Of a DNA stretch of 64,000 bases, positions 7,348-15,382 are shown in pieces. Below the pieces are notes generated by a model. The model searched no databases, was not told the origin of the DNA, and saw only the letters and a program-made list of their open reading frames with translations. A program made the position numbers and the translations under genes. The first letter of the stretch is position 1. The number at the start of each line of letters is the position of its first letter. Origin of the DNA: Lacimicrobium alkaliphilum (GTDB lineage Bacteria > Pseudomonadota > Gammaproteobacteria > Enterobacterales > Alteromonadaceae); contig NZ_CP013650.1 of NCBI RefSeq assembly GCF_001466725.1, forward strand, positions 620,001 to 684,000, read 5' to 3'.

Positions 7348-8079
7348 TTGTTAAGAGGAAGTGAGATTAAACAGAGGCTGGGCGCCATGCGCTTCTATCT
7401 GTTGATGGCCACATTATTGGCGGTGGCCCTTTATGCCGGGGTGCGCCTTGGCAATGTGCAGTACAGCTACCAGAAAGATAAGATCGCCGGCCTGGAACAG
7501 ACGATAGAATCCATTACCGAGGAGAACCATCAGCTGACTAAAGGCATGAATATCGTCGGCGTCGAACTCGAAGTGGAGCGCCTGGCCAATCAGAAGCTGC
7601 AGAGCAGCCTTAAGCAGGCGATGGAGGGAGAAGCGGATCTGCGTCAGGAGCTGGCGTTCTTCCAGAAGATCATGGCCCCTGAGCTGGAAGAGCAGGGCGT
7701 GGTTATAGACTCAATGGATATCGAGGCCAGCAACAGTGAGGGTTACTACCGATTTGCGCTGGTATTGATGCAAAAAAGTCAGCAAAAAGGTCTGGTGCAG
7801 GGAAATGCCAGACTGAGGCTGCAAGGAACCCTTAACGGAGAAACACAGGAGCTGGATCTGTTGTCGTTGATGGAAGATCCCCCTTCACAGATGGGCTTTA
7901 GTTTTAAATACTTTGAGGTGCTGTCAGGCACCTTCCGCCTGCCGGAAGGCTTTGTGCCCCAGCGGCTGCAGGTTGCCTGTGATGTGACCAAGCCTAAGCG
8001 TGGGCGGCTCGAGCGCAGCTTCCGCTGGGTATTGGAGGATACAGGTGATAACGTTGACAGCACTGAAGGGAATACTTGA
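7348..8079 (+). CDS. DUF6776-like membrane-anchored coiled-coil protein
   Basis: A 243-residue protein with one N-terminal membrane helix (residues ~15-35, RFYLLMATLLAVALYAGVRLG). A coiled coil follows (about 45-115, DKIAGLEQTIESITEENHQL), then a C-terminal beta-rich domain (about 120-235) with FRLPEGFVPQRLQV. It resembles the family annotated DUF6776, found upstream of erpA in several gammaproteobacteria. The function is unknown; the topology suggests a periplasmic domain. The TTG start has GGAG seven bases upstream; an ATG 13 codons in is the alternative. Confidence 0.75.
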   Translation: MLRGSEIKQRLGAMRFYLLMATLLAVALYAGVRLGNVQYSYQKDKIAGLEQTIESITEENHQLTKGMNIVGVELEVERLANQKLQSSLKQAMEGEADLRQELAFFQKIMAPELEEQGVVIDSMDIEASNSEGYYRFALVLMQKSQQKGLVQGNARLRLQGTLNGETQELDLLSLMEDPPSQMGFSFKYFEVLSGTFRLPEGFVPQRLQVACDVTKPKRGRLERSFRWVLEDTGDNVDSTEGNT

Positions 8080-8148
8080 TTGAAATAGTCAGGTATTAGA
8101 TAATGCCCGCCGTATCATTCTGTACATCCCGCATTCACTGAGGTAATC

Positions 8149-8493
8149 ATGTCCGTTCAAACAGCCTGTCCGATAGAATTTTCTGACGCCGCAGCCCGCA
8201 AGGTAAAAGAGCTGGTAGCAGAGGAAGAAAATCCGAACCTCAAGCTCAGGGTTTTTGTGACCGGCGGCGGGTGTTCCGGCTTCCAGTATGGATTTACATT
8301 TGATGAGAAAGTGAATGAAGGCGACACCACCATTGAAAAAGACGATGTGACTCTGGTGGTAGATCCCATGAGCCTGCAATATCTTGTCGGTGGTGTGGTG
8401 GACTATCAGGACGGTTTGCAGGGCAGCCGCTTTTTGATTGATAATCCCAATGCGACTACTACCTGCGGCTGCGGTGCCAGCTTCAGCGTATGA
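8149..8493 (+). CDS. erpA: iron-sulfur cluster insertion protein ErpA
   Basis: A 114-residue A-type carrier. The three cluster-ligand cysteines are in [11 protein letters not shown] and in the C-terminal CGCGASF, at the expected spacing and length. ErpA delivers [4Fe-4S] and [2Fe-2S] clusters to apoproteins such as IspG and respiratory enzymes. It is a stand-alone gene between the DUF6776 gene and a GST family gene on the same strand. Confidence 0.94.
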   Translation: MSVQTACPIEFSDAAARKVKELVAEEENPNLKLRVFVTGGGCSGFQYGFTFDEKVNEGDTTIEKDDVTLVVDPMSLQYLVGGVVDYQDGLQGSRFLIDNPNATTTCGCGASFSV

Positions 8494-8529
8494 TCCCTGA
8501 ACCCAATCCTTAACGCACGGAGAACGGTA

Positions 8530-9111
8530 ATGCTTAAACTCTACGGCTCGACCACCTCACCATTTGTCAGACGTCTGCGTTTATGGCTGGCCAATGTGGA
8601 GCATGAATTTATCAATATGCAGATCTTTTCCGGCCCGGATCGTGAGCTGTTGGCGAGCATGAATCCGACCCTGAAGATCCCCATGATCGAAGATGACGGC
8701 AAAGTGATCTATGACTCCAGGGTGATCTTCCGTTACCTGAGTGACAAGTTCTCTGAAAAGGCCTTAAGCTGGCAACAGGAAAACCTGTTGACCCTGATCG
8801 ACTCGGCCAACGATTCACTGGTGCAGTCTTTGATCCTTAAGCGCTCAGATATTGAAGAAGATAACAGTAAGCTGATTTTCAGATTGCAGAATGAACGTGT
8901 TCAGACCATTCTCGAGCACCTTAACCGGCTGGTGGAAGAAGGGGAATTTTCAAACTGGCACTATCCGGAAATTTGCCTCTATTGCCTGGTGGACTGGATT
9001 GAGTTCCGCGAACTGCACGATCTCTCGGCAATGCCGGCGCTGCTCGAGTTTCAGGCCAGGCACAATGATCGTATCGAAGTCACCACCACGAATCCAAGAA
9101 ACCCTGACTGA
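8530..9111 (+). CDS. glutathione S-transferase family protein
   Basis: A 193-residue protein with a thioredoxin-like N-domain (LKLYGSTTSPFVRRLRLWLA, NPTLKIPMIEDDGKVIYDSRVIFRYL) and a helical C-domain. The TSPFVRR motif has Ser/Thr where glutaredoxins have CPYC, so it is a GST rather than a Grx2. It lies 36 bases after erpA and 11 bases before the TPR-hydroxylase gene, probably in one transcription unit. Confidence 0.85.
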   Translation: MLKLYGSTTSPFVRRLRLWLANVEHEFINMQIFSGPDRELLASMNPTLKIPMIEDDGKVIYDSRVIFRYLSDKFSEKALSWQQENLLTLIDSANDSLVQSLILKRSDIEEDNSKLIFRLQNERVQTILEHLNRLVEEGEFSNWHYPEICLYCLVDWIEFRELHDLSAMPALLEFQARHNDRIEVTTTNPRNPD

Positions 9112-9122
9112 CAGGAAACAAT

Positions 9123-10295
9123 ATGAATCAGGCGCAAGCATCACAACAATTACAACAAGCTATCACCGCGCTGCAACAGGGCCGTGCCCAGGAAGCCAGA
9201 TCTCTGTTTAACACTGTGGTACAGCAAGTGCCACAAGCGGCACAGGCCTGGCTGGGGCTGGCATTCAGTTGCTCCAATCTGGGTGACACCGAGGCGGCCA
9301 TGGCGGCCATTGAGCGTTGCCTCAAGCTGGAACCCCGCAATATCAGGGCCTTGCTGTTTAAGGCTGAACATCTTGACGGTGCCGGTCAGAGTCGCAAAGC
9401 ACTGAGCTTTTTTGAAGCCGCTCTGGGCCTGGCAGCAAACATTCAGGAGCCGCTGCCAGCGGATATTCAAAAAGGTTTGCAGCGGGCCCAGCAACTGAGC
9501 GATAAGTTCTCTGCCGAATACGGCGATTTCTTGCTCAGTAAGCTCAAAGAAAAAGGCTATCAGGCCGACCAGGCCAGTGATCGTTTTAACCTGTCACTGG
9601 ATATTTGCCTGGGTCGCAAACAGATCTACCACCAGCAGCCTAATCGCTTCTATTTCCCCGGTCTGCCGCAGCGCCAGTTTTATGAGCGCAGCGAGTTTGA
9701 ATGGATTGAGCAACTGGAAGCGCAAACGGACAGTATCAGAACCGAGCTGCAGGCGCTGCTGGAAACCCCGGAACGCTTTGCTCCCTATCTGCAGTCAGAT
9801 GCGGATATCCCCGAGATCAATGAATCCGGCAAAGATATTATCAATAATCCCGACTGGGGGGCCTTGTATCTGTGGGAATATGGCCAGCAGGTCGCAGAAA
9901 ATGCCCGTGCCTGCCCTCAAACCATGGCAGCAATGGAACAGGTGCCACTGCCTCATGTGACCAGCCAGACTCCCATCGTGCTGTTTTCGCGCCTGGCGGC
10001 CAATACACATATTCCGCCCCATCATGGCATGCTCAATACCCGGCTTATCTGCCATTTGCCGCTGATTGTACCTGAAAATTGTGGCGCGCTGCGCTGTGGC
10101 AGCGAGCAAAGGGAATGGGTTGAAGGCCAGACCCTGATCTTCGATGACAGCATTGAGCACGAAGCCTGGAATAACAGTGATCAGGACAGAGTCGTATTGC
10201 TGTTTGATATCTGGCGTCCTGAACTGACACAAGACGAAAGAGCGCTGGTCTGTATGATGCTCGAATCAGTCAAAGAATATCAGGGCAGCGAATAA
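9123..10295 (+). CDS. TPR protein with aspartyl/asparaginyl beta-hydroxylase domain
   Basis: A 390-residue fusion. Residues 1-115 form tetratricopeptide repeats (AWLGLAFSCSNLGDTEAAMAAIERCL). Residues ~220-375 form an Asp/Asn beta-hydroxylase (cupin, 2-oxoglutarate/Fe(II)) domain with HIPPHHGMLNTRLICHLPL and IEHEAWNNSDQDRVVLLFDI, which supply the two Fe-binding histidines and the arginine for 2-oxoglutarate. Relatives hydroxylate protein Asp/Asn side chains or, as in LpxO, lipid A acyl chains. The TPR half suggests a protein target (inference). A strong hairpin follows the stop. Confidence 0.88.
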   Translation: MNQAQASQQLQQAITALQQGRAQEARSLFNTVVQQVPQAAQAWLGLAFSCSNLGDTEAAMAAIERCLKLEPRNIRALLFKAEHLDGAGQSRKALSFFEAALGLAANIQEPLPADIQKGLQRAQQLSDKFSAEYGDFLLSKLKEKGYQADQASDRFNLSLDICLGRKQIYHQQPNRFYFPGLPQRQFYERSEFEWIEQLEAQTDSIRTELQALLETPERFAPYLQSDADIPEINESGKDIINNPDWGALYLWEYGQQVAENARACPQTMAAMEQVPLPHVTSQTPIVLFSRLAANTHIPPHHGMLNTRLICHLPLIVPENCGALRCGSEQREWVEGQTLIFDDSIEHEAWNNSDQDRVVLLFDIWRPELTQDERALVCMMLESVKEYQGSE

Positions 10296-10309
10296 CACCA
10301 AAAATTTTA

Positions 10310-10327
10310 GCGCCCTGTTCAGGGCGC
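10310..10327. terminator. GC-rich hairpin after the TPR-hydroxylase gene
   Basis: GCGCCCTG-TT-CAGGGCGC is a perfect 8-bp stem 15 bases after the stop codon. There is no U-tract on the plus side, so it may act as an mRNA 3' protector or Rho-assisted terminator. On the minus strand it would be followed by TAAAATTTTT. Confidence 0.5.
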
Positions 10328-10478
10328 AAATCCCGCACCTTCGCTGCATTTCATCTCCGTTTTTCTGCAATTTATCGCTCTCAAAGACAAAAAATATCGC
10401 CAAAACCGATTGAAATTACATTCTGTAACATTTAGATTGGTTGCCACCTGGTCGATTTTTGGTCGGCCTTAAGGTCTT

Positions 10479-10517
10479 ATTCAGAATATAATTCAATAAA
10501 AATAAATTATTCTGAAT
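10479..10517. promoter_or_regulatory. promoter-embedded inverted repeat before the subtilase
   Basis: The arm at 10479-10493 (ATTCAGAATATAATT) and the arm at 10505-10517 (AATTATTCTGAAT) pair with a single bulged base across an 11-base AT-rich centre. The left arm contains a perfect -10 hexamer TATAAT at 10487-10492, so a protein bound here would cover the promoter. No good -35 box is visible, which would suit activation. Confidence 0.5.
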
Positions 10518-10556
10518 TAAGTGCGTTCCTATAATAAATTGTTGAAGGTGGTAGAA

Positions 10557-12428
10557 GTGAAAACAAGAATACTAAAACCCGTGGTAGCCGCCACATTAAT
10601 GGCATTGGGTACAGCCTCGGCCCAGGCGGCCAATGATCGTTATATTATCCAGGTAGATAATGCCGGCAAAGGAATTGTTAAAGCACTGAGCAAACAGCTC
10701 GGTGGTCAGATTGAAGTGGACTCAGATGGTTTTATCGCCGTGACCTTCGCAGGTAAGAGCCTGGATCAGGTTCGCGGCGTTCTGAATAATCCTCACGTGA
10801 CATTGATTGAAGAGGACCATATCCGTAAGCCTATGGCGCTGTTCAATGATGATCCCGGTAATCCGGAAGTGGAGCAACTGACGCCTTACGCCGTGTATCA
10901 GTCACAGGCTGATCAGGTTGCACTGCAACTTAACAATGCCAAAAAGGTCTGTGTGATCGATTCTGGTATCGCCAGAGAAACTGGTGAAACCGGTGGTTAT
11001 AATCCTGACTTTGACTGGAACAGTATCACTGGTGACAGCGATTCAGGCACCGGAGACTGGTTCCGTGACGGCGGCCCCCATGGTACTCATGTTGCCGGTA
11101 CTATTGCTGCCGCCGATAACAGCTATGGTGTAGTGGGTATGGCGCCGGGTAACCCCCTGCATATTATCAAGGTGTTCAATGACGCCGGTTGGGGTTACTC
11201 CTCAGATCTGGCCCATGCGGCGAATAAATGTAGCCAGGCTGGTGCTGAAATTATCAGCATGAGCTTAGGTGGCGGTGGTGCTAACAGCACCGAAGAAAAT
11301 GCCTTCAATGCCTTTACCGATGCCGGTGGCCTGGTGGTTGCAGCGGCCGGTAACGACGGCAATACAACCCGCTCCTATCCTGCCGGTTACTCTTCGGTAA
11401 TGATGATCGGTGCTAACGACGCAGACAACAATATTGCGGACTTCTCTCAATACCCCAGTTGCAGCAGTGGACGAGGAAAGAATGCCACAACAGATGAAAC
11501 TATCTGTGTTGAAGTCACAGCCGGTGGTGTGAATACCCTTTCAACTTATCCCTCAGGTGGTGCTTCAATTGCCAGCATGAGTGCCGATAATGTTGCCTAT
11601 GCGACTTCGGCGATGGAAAACACCGGTTACGCCAGTGCCGGTGCCTATTTTATGGGTACGGCCGAGTCCACTGATGCCGGTGCCAATGGCATGGTCTGTA
11701 TGATTGACCGGGGTGTTATCAGTTTCCATGACAAAGTGGCGAACTGTGAGAACTCGGGTGGTGTCGGTGCGATTATTATCAACAATGAACCGGGTATGCT
11801 GTACGGCACACTGGGTGATACCAACAGCACCAGTATTCCGGCTGTAGGCGCTGCTCAGGAAGACAGAAGCGCGCTACTGTCTGCCTCTGCCGCTGAGATC
11901 AATATCTCAGTCAGTGACTATGGCTATATGAGCGGCACGTCTATGGCTACGCCAGGCGTATCGGGAATGGCAGCACTGGTATGGTCTAATCATCCTCAGT
12001 GTACAGGAACTGAAATCCGTGAAGCACTTAAGGCAACCGCAATGGATGCCGGTGCCGCAGGTAAAGATGAGTTCTTTGGCTATGGTATTGTTAATGCTTT
12101 GGATGCCCATAACTATCTGACTGCCAACGGTTGTGCCGGTGGCAATGATGGTGGTGACGGTGGAGATGGCGGTGACGGCGGTACTGCTGATATCCAGTTA
12201 GGCGCATCCGGATATAAAGTTAAGGGCACGCACTATATCGATCTGAGCTGGTCTGGTGCAGGCAGCACCAATGTGGATATCTTCCGCAATGGTGCACAAC
12301 TTACCACCACTTCCAACAGTGGTAGTTTTACTGATGCAACCGGCAATAAAGGTGGCGCGGTATACGACTATCAGATCTGTGAAGCCGGAACCACAGTTTG
12401 TTCTGAGATAATCACGGTAGTCTTCTAG
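10557..12428 (+). CDS. secreted S8 subtilisin-like serine protease
   Basis: 623 residues from GTG 10557, which has GAAGGTGG just upstream; an in-frame GTG at 10521 lies too close to the inverted repeat. In order: a signal peptide (about 1-25, ending SAQAA), an inhibitor-I9-like propeptide (about 28-92), and an S8 catalytic domain with Asp135 (VIDSGI), His175 (HGTHVAG) and Ser462 (GTSMATPG). The catalytic domain is split by a protease-associated insert (about 360-450). A Gly-Gly-Asp repeat linker and a C-terminal Ig/Fn3-like domain (about 540-623) follow. The enzyme is probably exported by type II secretion to digest extracellular protein. A strong terminator follows. Confidence 0.93.
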   Translation: MKTRILKPVVAATLMALGTASAQAANDRYIIQVDNAGKGIVKALSKQLGGQIEVDSDGFIAVTFAGKSLDQVRGVLNNPHVTLIEEDHIRKPMALFNDDPGNPEVEQLTPYAVYQSQADQVALQLNNAKKVCVIDSGIARETGETGGYNPDFDWNSITGDSDSGTGDWFRDGGPHGTHVAGTIAAADNSYGVVGMAPGNPLHIIKVFNDAGWGYSSDLAHAANKCSQAGAEIISMSLGGGGANSTEENAFNAFTDAGGLVVAAAGNDGNTTRSYPAGYSSVMMIGANDADNNIADFSQYPSCSSGRGKNATTDETICVEVTAGGVNTLSTYPSGGASIASMSADNVAYATSAMENTGYASAGAYFMGTAESTDAGANGMVCMIDRGVISFHDKVANCENSGGVGAIIINNEPGMLYGTLGDTNSTSIPAVGAAQEDRSALLSASAAEINISVSDYGYMSGTSMATPGVSGMAALVWSNHPQCTGTEIREALKATAMDAGAAGKDEFFGYGIVNALDAHNYLTANGCAGGNDGGDGGDGGDGGTADIQLGASGYKVKGTHYIDLSWSGAGSTNVDIFRNGAQLTTTSNSGSFTDATGNKGGAVYDYQICEAGTTVCSEIITVVF

Positions 12429-12448
12429 ATTTCCCTGTGACGACCTGA

Positions 12449-12473
12449 AAGCGGGCTCAGGCCCGCTTTTTTT
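12449..12473 (+). terminator. rho-independent terminator of the subtilase
   Basis: Stem AAGCGGGC / GCCCGCTT with loop TCAG, followed by a run of T, 21 bases after the stop codon. Confidence 0.9.
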
Positions 12474-12601
12474 GTGTTTTGATTAAACCAGGAGTAAAGA
12501 ATACTTTGCTCTGATGTTAAAAAATATCAGCCAAACCGCTTTGTTATAGAATAATATTCGGTATAACCTGCATTAAATCATCACATGTACGGGTTGTTTT
12601 A

Positions 12602-14395
12602 ATGTATACCAAAGAGCAAATTGATCAGGCCAAGATCCTCTCTCCGCGCCGCAACACCTCAGAATCTTCAAGTATGGAGGCTTTAGCCGCTGAGCAGCTG
12701 AAGCACTTTGGTATTGATGCACGGACGGATTATGGTAAGGCGTTATACGATACGGCCTTGCACTTATATCAGGCGCAGGTCGATGTCAGTCAGCTTTGGG
12801 CGGTGACCACAAAAACCCTGAATAGCCTCAGTCATGAAGACAAGATTGCCCGCTTTAATGCGAAAAAGTTTCTGTCGTTCCAGTTGGCGAAGATTCTGGA
12901 TACGCTGCAGAATCCGTTCAGGGCAGTGCATCAGAGTCTGCACAAACAACATGGTTCACATCTGGTCAAGAGCCACTATCCCCTATTTGATAATGTGACG
13001 GCGCTGTTTTCGGCCACACCGGTGATCGTGCGCACTGCCACCTATGTGTATGCCTGTACCGAATGGATAGATGATGCGTTTCAGGGTAAGGAATTTACCC
13101 ATCAGATCTATTCAAGATTGCTTAACCCTACTGCCATTTCTCTGGCAAATGCCATCGTCGACCTGGAGGCCGGCAAGTATTCAGCCGACTACCTGGCCTG
13201 GAATTTCAACTCGGGAATGGCGGCCATCGATGGCGTGCTGTCCAATGTACTCAGCCATGGTGATGTACTGGTGGTGTCACGTAACGTCTACGGTGGTGTG
13301 TTCCAGTTGTTGCAGGATTATTTTGCCCGCAGTAACCGTATGGATATCCAGCTTGAGTGGTTTGACGGTTACGATGAACAGAGCTTCAGCGAGTTTTTAG
13401 CCAGGGTTAAACAACGTCATGCACAGCGTCTGAATCAGGGCAGTGAGCTGCATGTTTATATTGAGTCACCCTGTAACCCTCATGGTTATGTACTGGATGT
13501 ACCCGGCATTTGTCGTATAGCTCATGAAGAGAATCATCTGGTGATGCTGGATGCCACCCTGGCAACGCCGATTTTGAGCCAGCCCCTGCAACGTGAAGAT
13601 AAGGCAGAGCGGCCCGATTACGTGATCCACAGCTATACCAAAGATATCTGTGGCAGCGGAGCCACCACAGCCGGTGTTGTGATTGGCGAGACCTGGCGTA
13701 TGTTCCAGCCCAAAGGCGATAAGGCGAACGGGCTGGACTGGTCAAAGACCATGTTCTGGGATGTGTTCTATATTAAAGGCGCGTTTCTGGATTCTGAGAA
13801 GGCCTTCGATGTGCTCAACGGTATGAAAACCCTTGAGCAGAGGGTGATGAATAAAGTCATCAATACTCAGGTTCTGACCCGGGTGCTGGCGGCTCATCCT
13901 GATTTTAACGTTAACAGTCATGCGCTGCCCGAACATACTAATGCAGGCCTTCGTGAGAAGCAGCACCGTCATGGCTGGCCATGTGCGCTGTTTACGGTGG
14001 ATATGGAAAATGCGGCGCTGGACAGAGATACGTTTGTGCGTTTCTTCGATGCCCTGGAGCCGGGTTTCAGTCATCAGGTTTCTATCGGTCAGAACAATAC
14101 TATTATTTTGTGCCCGGCACTGACCTCTCACTCTGAGCTGTCTGAGAAGGACCAGCATGCGGCCGGTATCTATCTGACCACTATGCGGATTGCAGTGGGC
14201 ACCGAGAGTATTAAAGAGCTGATTGCGCACTTTATCCACTCAGCCAGAATGCATATCGATCCGATACGTCCGGGCTTCAGTGATAAGTTTATGGCCGGGG
14301 AAGAGATTGATGCCCTGTATTTACAGATCAGCACCGAAGTGTGCCGCCAGCACTATGGCTCCAGCGCAAGTATGGTAGACCTTCTGGCAGAGTAA
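12602..14395 (+). CDS. long PLP-dependent enzyme of the Cys/Met metabolism (trans-sulfuration) family
   Basis: 597 residues, about 180 longer than typical members. Core motifs are IYSRLLNPT (about 169), FNSGMAAI (about 202), YIESPCNPHG, LDATLATP (Asp317) and the Schiff-base lysine in IHSYTKDICGSGATT (Lys347). The N-terminal ~110 residues are an extension not seen in cystathionine synthases or methionine gamma-lyase. The reaction is probably an elimination or replacement at the beta/gamma carbon of a sulfur amino acid, but the substrate is unknown. An Lrp/AsnC regulator is encoded nearby on the other strand and may control it (inference). Confidence 0.83.
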   Translation: MYTKEQIDQAKILSPRRNTSESSSMEALAAEQLKHFGIDARTDYGKALYDTALHLYQAQVDVSQLWAVTTKTLNSLSHEDKIARFNAKKFLSFQLAKILDTLQNPFRAVHQSLHKQHGSHLVKSHYPLFDNVTALFSATPVIVRTATYVYACTEWIDDAFQGKEFTHQIYSRLLNPTAISLANAIVDLEAGKYSADYLAWNFNSGMAAIDGVLSNVLSHGDVLVVSRNVYGGVFQLLQDYFARSNRMDIQLEWFDGYDEQSFSEFLARVKQRHAQRLNQGSELHVYIESPCNPHGYVLDVPGICRIAHEENHLVMLDATLATPILSQPLQREDKAERPDYVIHSYTKDICGSGATTAGVVIGETWRMFQPKGDKANGLDWSKTMFWDVFYIKGAFLDSEKAFDVLNGMKTLEQRVMNKVINTQVLTRVLAAHPDFNVNSHALPEHTNAGLREKQHRHGWPCALFTVDMENAALDRDTFVRFFDALEPGFSHQVSIGQNNTIILCPALTSHSELSEKDQHAAGIYLTTMRIAVGTESIKELIAHFIHSARMHIDPIRPGFSDKFMAGEEIDALYLQISTEVCRQHYGSSASMVDLLAE

Positions 14396-14473
14396 AAGTA
14401 ATCCGGATGGATGGGTATCAGGTATTTATCCTTGTTGCCGATACAGGGGCAGCAGTTATAACGGAAAAGACTT

Positions 14474-14893
14474 ATGCATGAAGTAAAACTGGAAATTAAG
14501 TTTGATGCCCCTGTTGAAGCTCTGTATCAAGCCTGGTACAAGCCAGAGCTGTTATTGCAGTGGTTTGCCCCCGGTGAGATGATCCTGACCCAGGCCATGT
14601 CCAGCTTTAGCGTGGGTGGTAAGTACCGCATGGTAATGCAGGATCCCGATTACCAGCAGTATCTGATCACCGGCGAATACCTTCAAATTGAGGAAAACCG
14701 GTATCTGGTGTTTACCTGGCAGGTAGATGAACAAGAGCCTGTCAGTCAGGTTCGGCTGACATTTGAACGCTTAAATGACTCAACCTCATCCCTGACTCTG
14801 GTGCATAGTGAACTTCCTGATCAGGCGATGCAGGAGCATTATCAGGCACACTGGATTGCCAGCCTGGAGAAGCTTTCCCTACTTACCCTCTGA
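14474..14893 (+). CDS. SRPBCC (AHSA1-like) domain protein
   Basis: A 139-residue START/SRPBCC fold protein with the AHSA1-type opening VKLEIKFDAPVEALYQAWYKPELLLQWFAPGEM and the closing helix HYQAHWIASLEKLS. Such proteins bind hydrophobic ligands or act as cochaperone-like or polyketide-cyclase-like enzymes; the ligand is unknown. It follows the PLP enzyme by about 80 bases. Its last 15 bases overlap the 3' end of the convergent Lrp gene. Confidence 0.82.
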   Translation: MHEVKLEIKFDAPVEALYQAWYKPELLLQWFAPGEMILTQAMSSFSVGGKYRMVMQDPDYQQYLITGEYLQIEENRYLVFTWQVDEQEPVSQVRLTFERLNDSTSSLTLVHSELPDQAMQEHYQAHWIASLEKLSLLTL

Positions 14894-15364
14894 GGTTGTC
14901 AGTACGAACTTCGGCATGGTGTCACTGAGTCTGAAGTCATACACCAGTGCCGTCTCGACATGGCTGACTTCATTGCGGGCGGTAATGGTGTTGAACACAA
15001 AGTCTCTCAGATGCTGTGTATCCACTACGGTAACGTGAATCAGCAGGTCATTTTCACCGCCCAGATGATAGAGGCTGAGTACTTCAGAGGCCGGTTGTAC
15101 CGCCTGCATAAAGTTCTCGACAGTTTCTCTGTTGTGGTTGGAGAGGCGCACAGCGATCATCGCCTGAATATGGGCGCCAAGAGCGTTCATATTGAGTTTC
15201 AGGGTACTGCCCTGGATCACCCCATCGTTCTGTAGTCGTTTTACGCGCTCCAGGCAGGAAGAGGGCGCCAGCCCCACCAGCTTTGCGAGGTCTTTATTTG
15301 ACAGACGGGCATCCCTGAAAAGGTTCGCCAGTATTTGCAGATCCGTGTTATCCAACGCACGCAT
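14879..15364 (-). CDS. Lrp/AsnC family transcriptional regulator
   Basis: 161 residues. The N-terminal helix-turn-helix is LDNTDLQILANLFRDARLSNKDLAKLVGLAPSSCLERVKRL. The C-terminal RAM domain (about 65-150) has VENFMQAVQPASEVLSLYHLGGENDLLIHV. Lrp/AsnC proteins are octameric, amino-acid-responsive regulators. It converges with the SRPBCC gene and is 18 bases downstream-adjacent to the M23 peptidase start region on the same strand. The nearby PLP enzyme is a plausible target. Confidence 0.92.
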   Translation of the reverse strand: MRALDNTDLQILANLFRDARLSNKDLAKLVGLAPSSCLERVKRLQNDGVIQGSTLKLNMNALGAHIQAMIAVRLSNHNRETVENFMQAVQPASEVLSLYHLGGENDLLIHVTVVDTQHLRDFVFNTITARNEVSHVETALVYDFRLSDTMPKFVLTTSEGK

Positions 15365-15382
15365 GCAATGTTTCCTTTCCTG

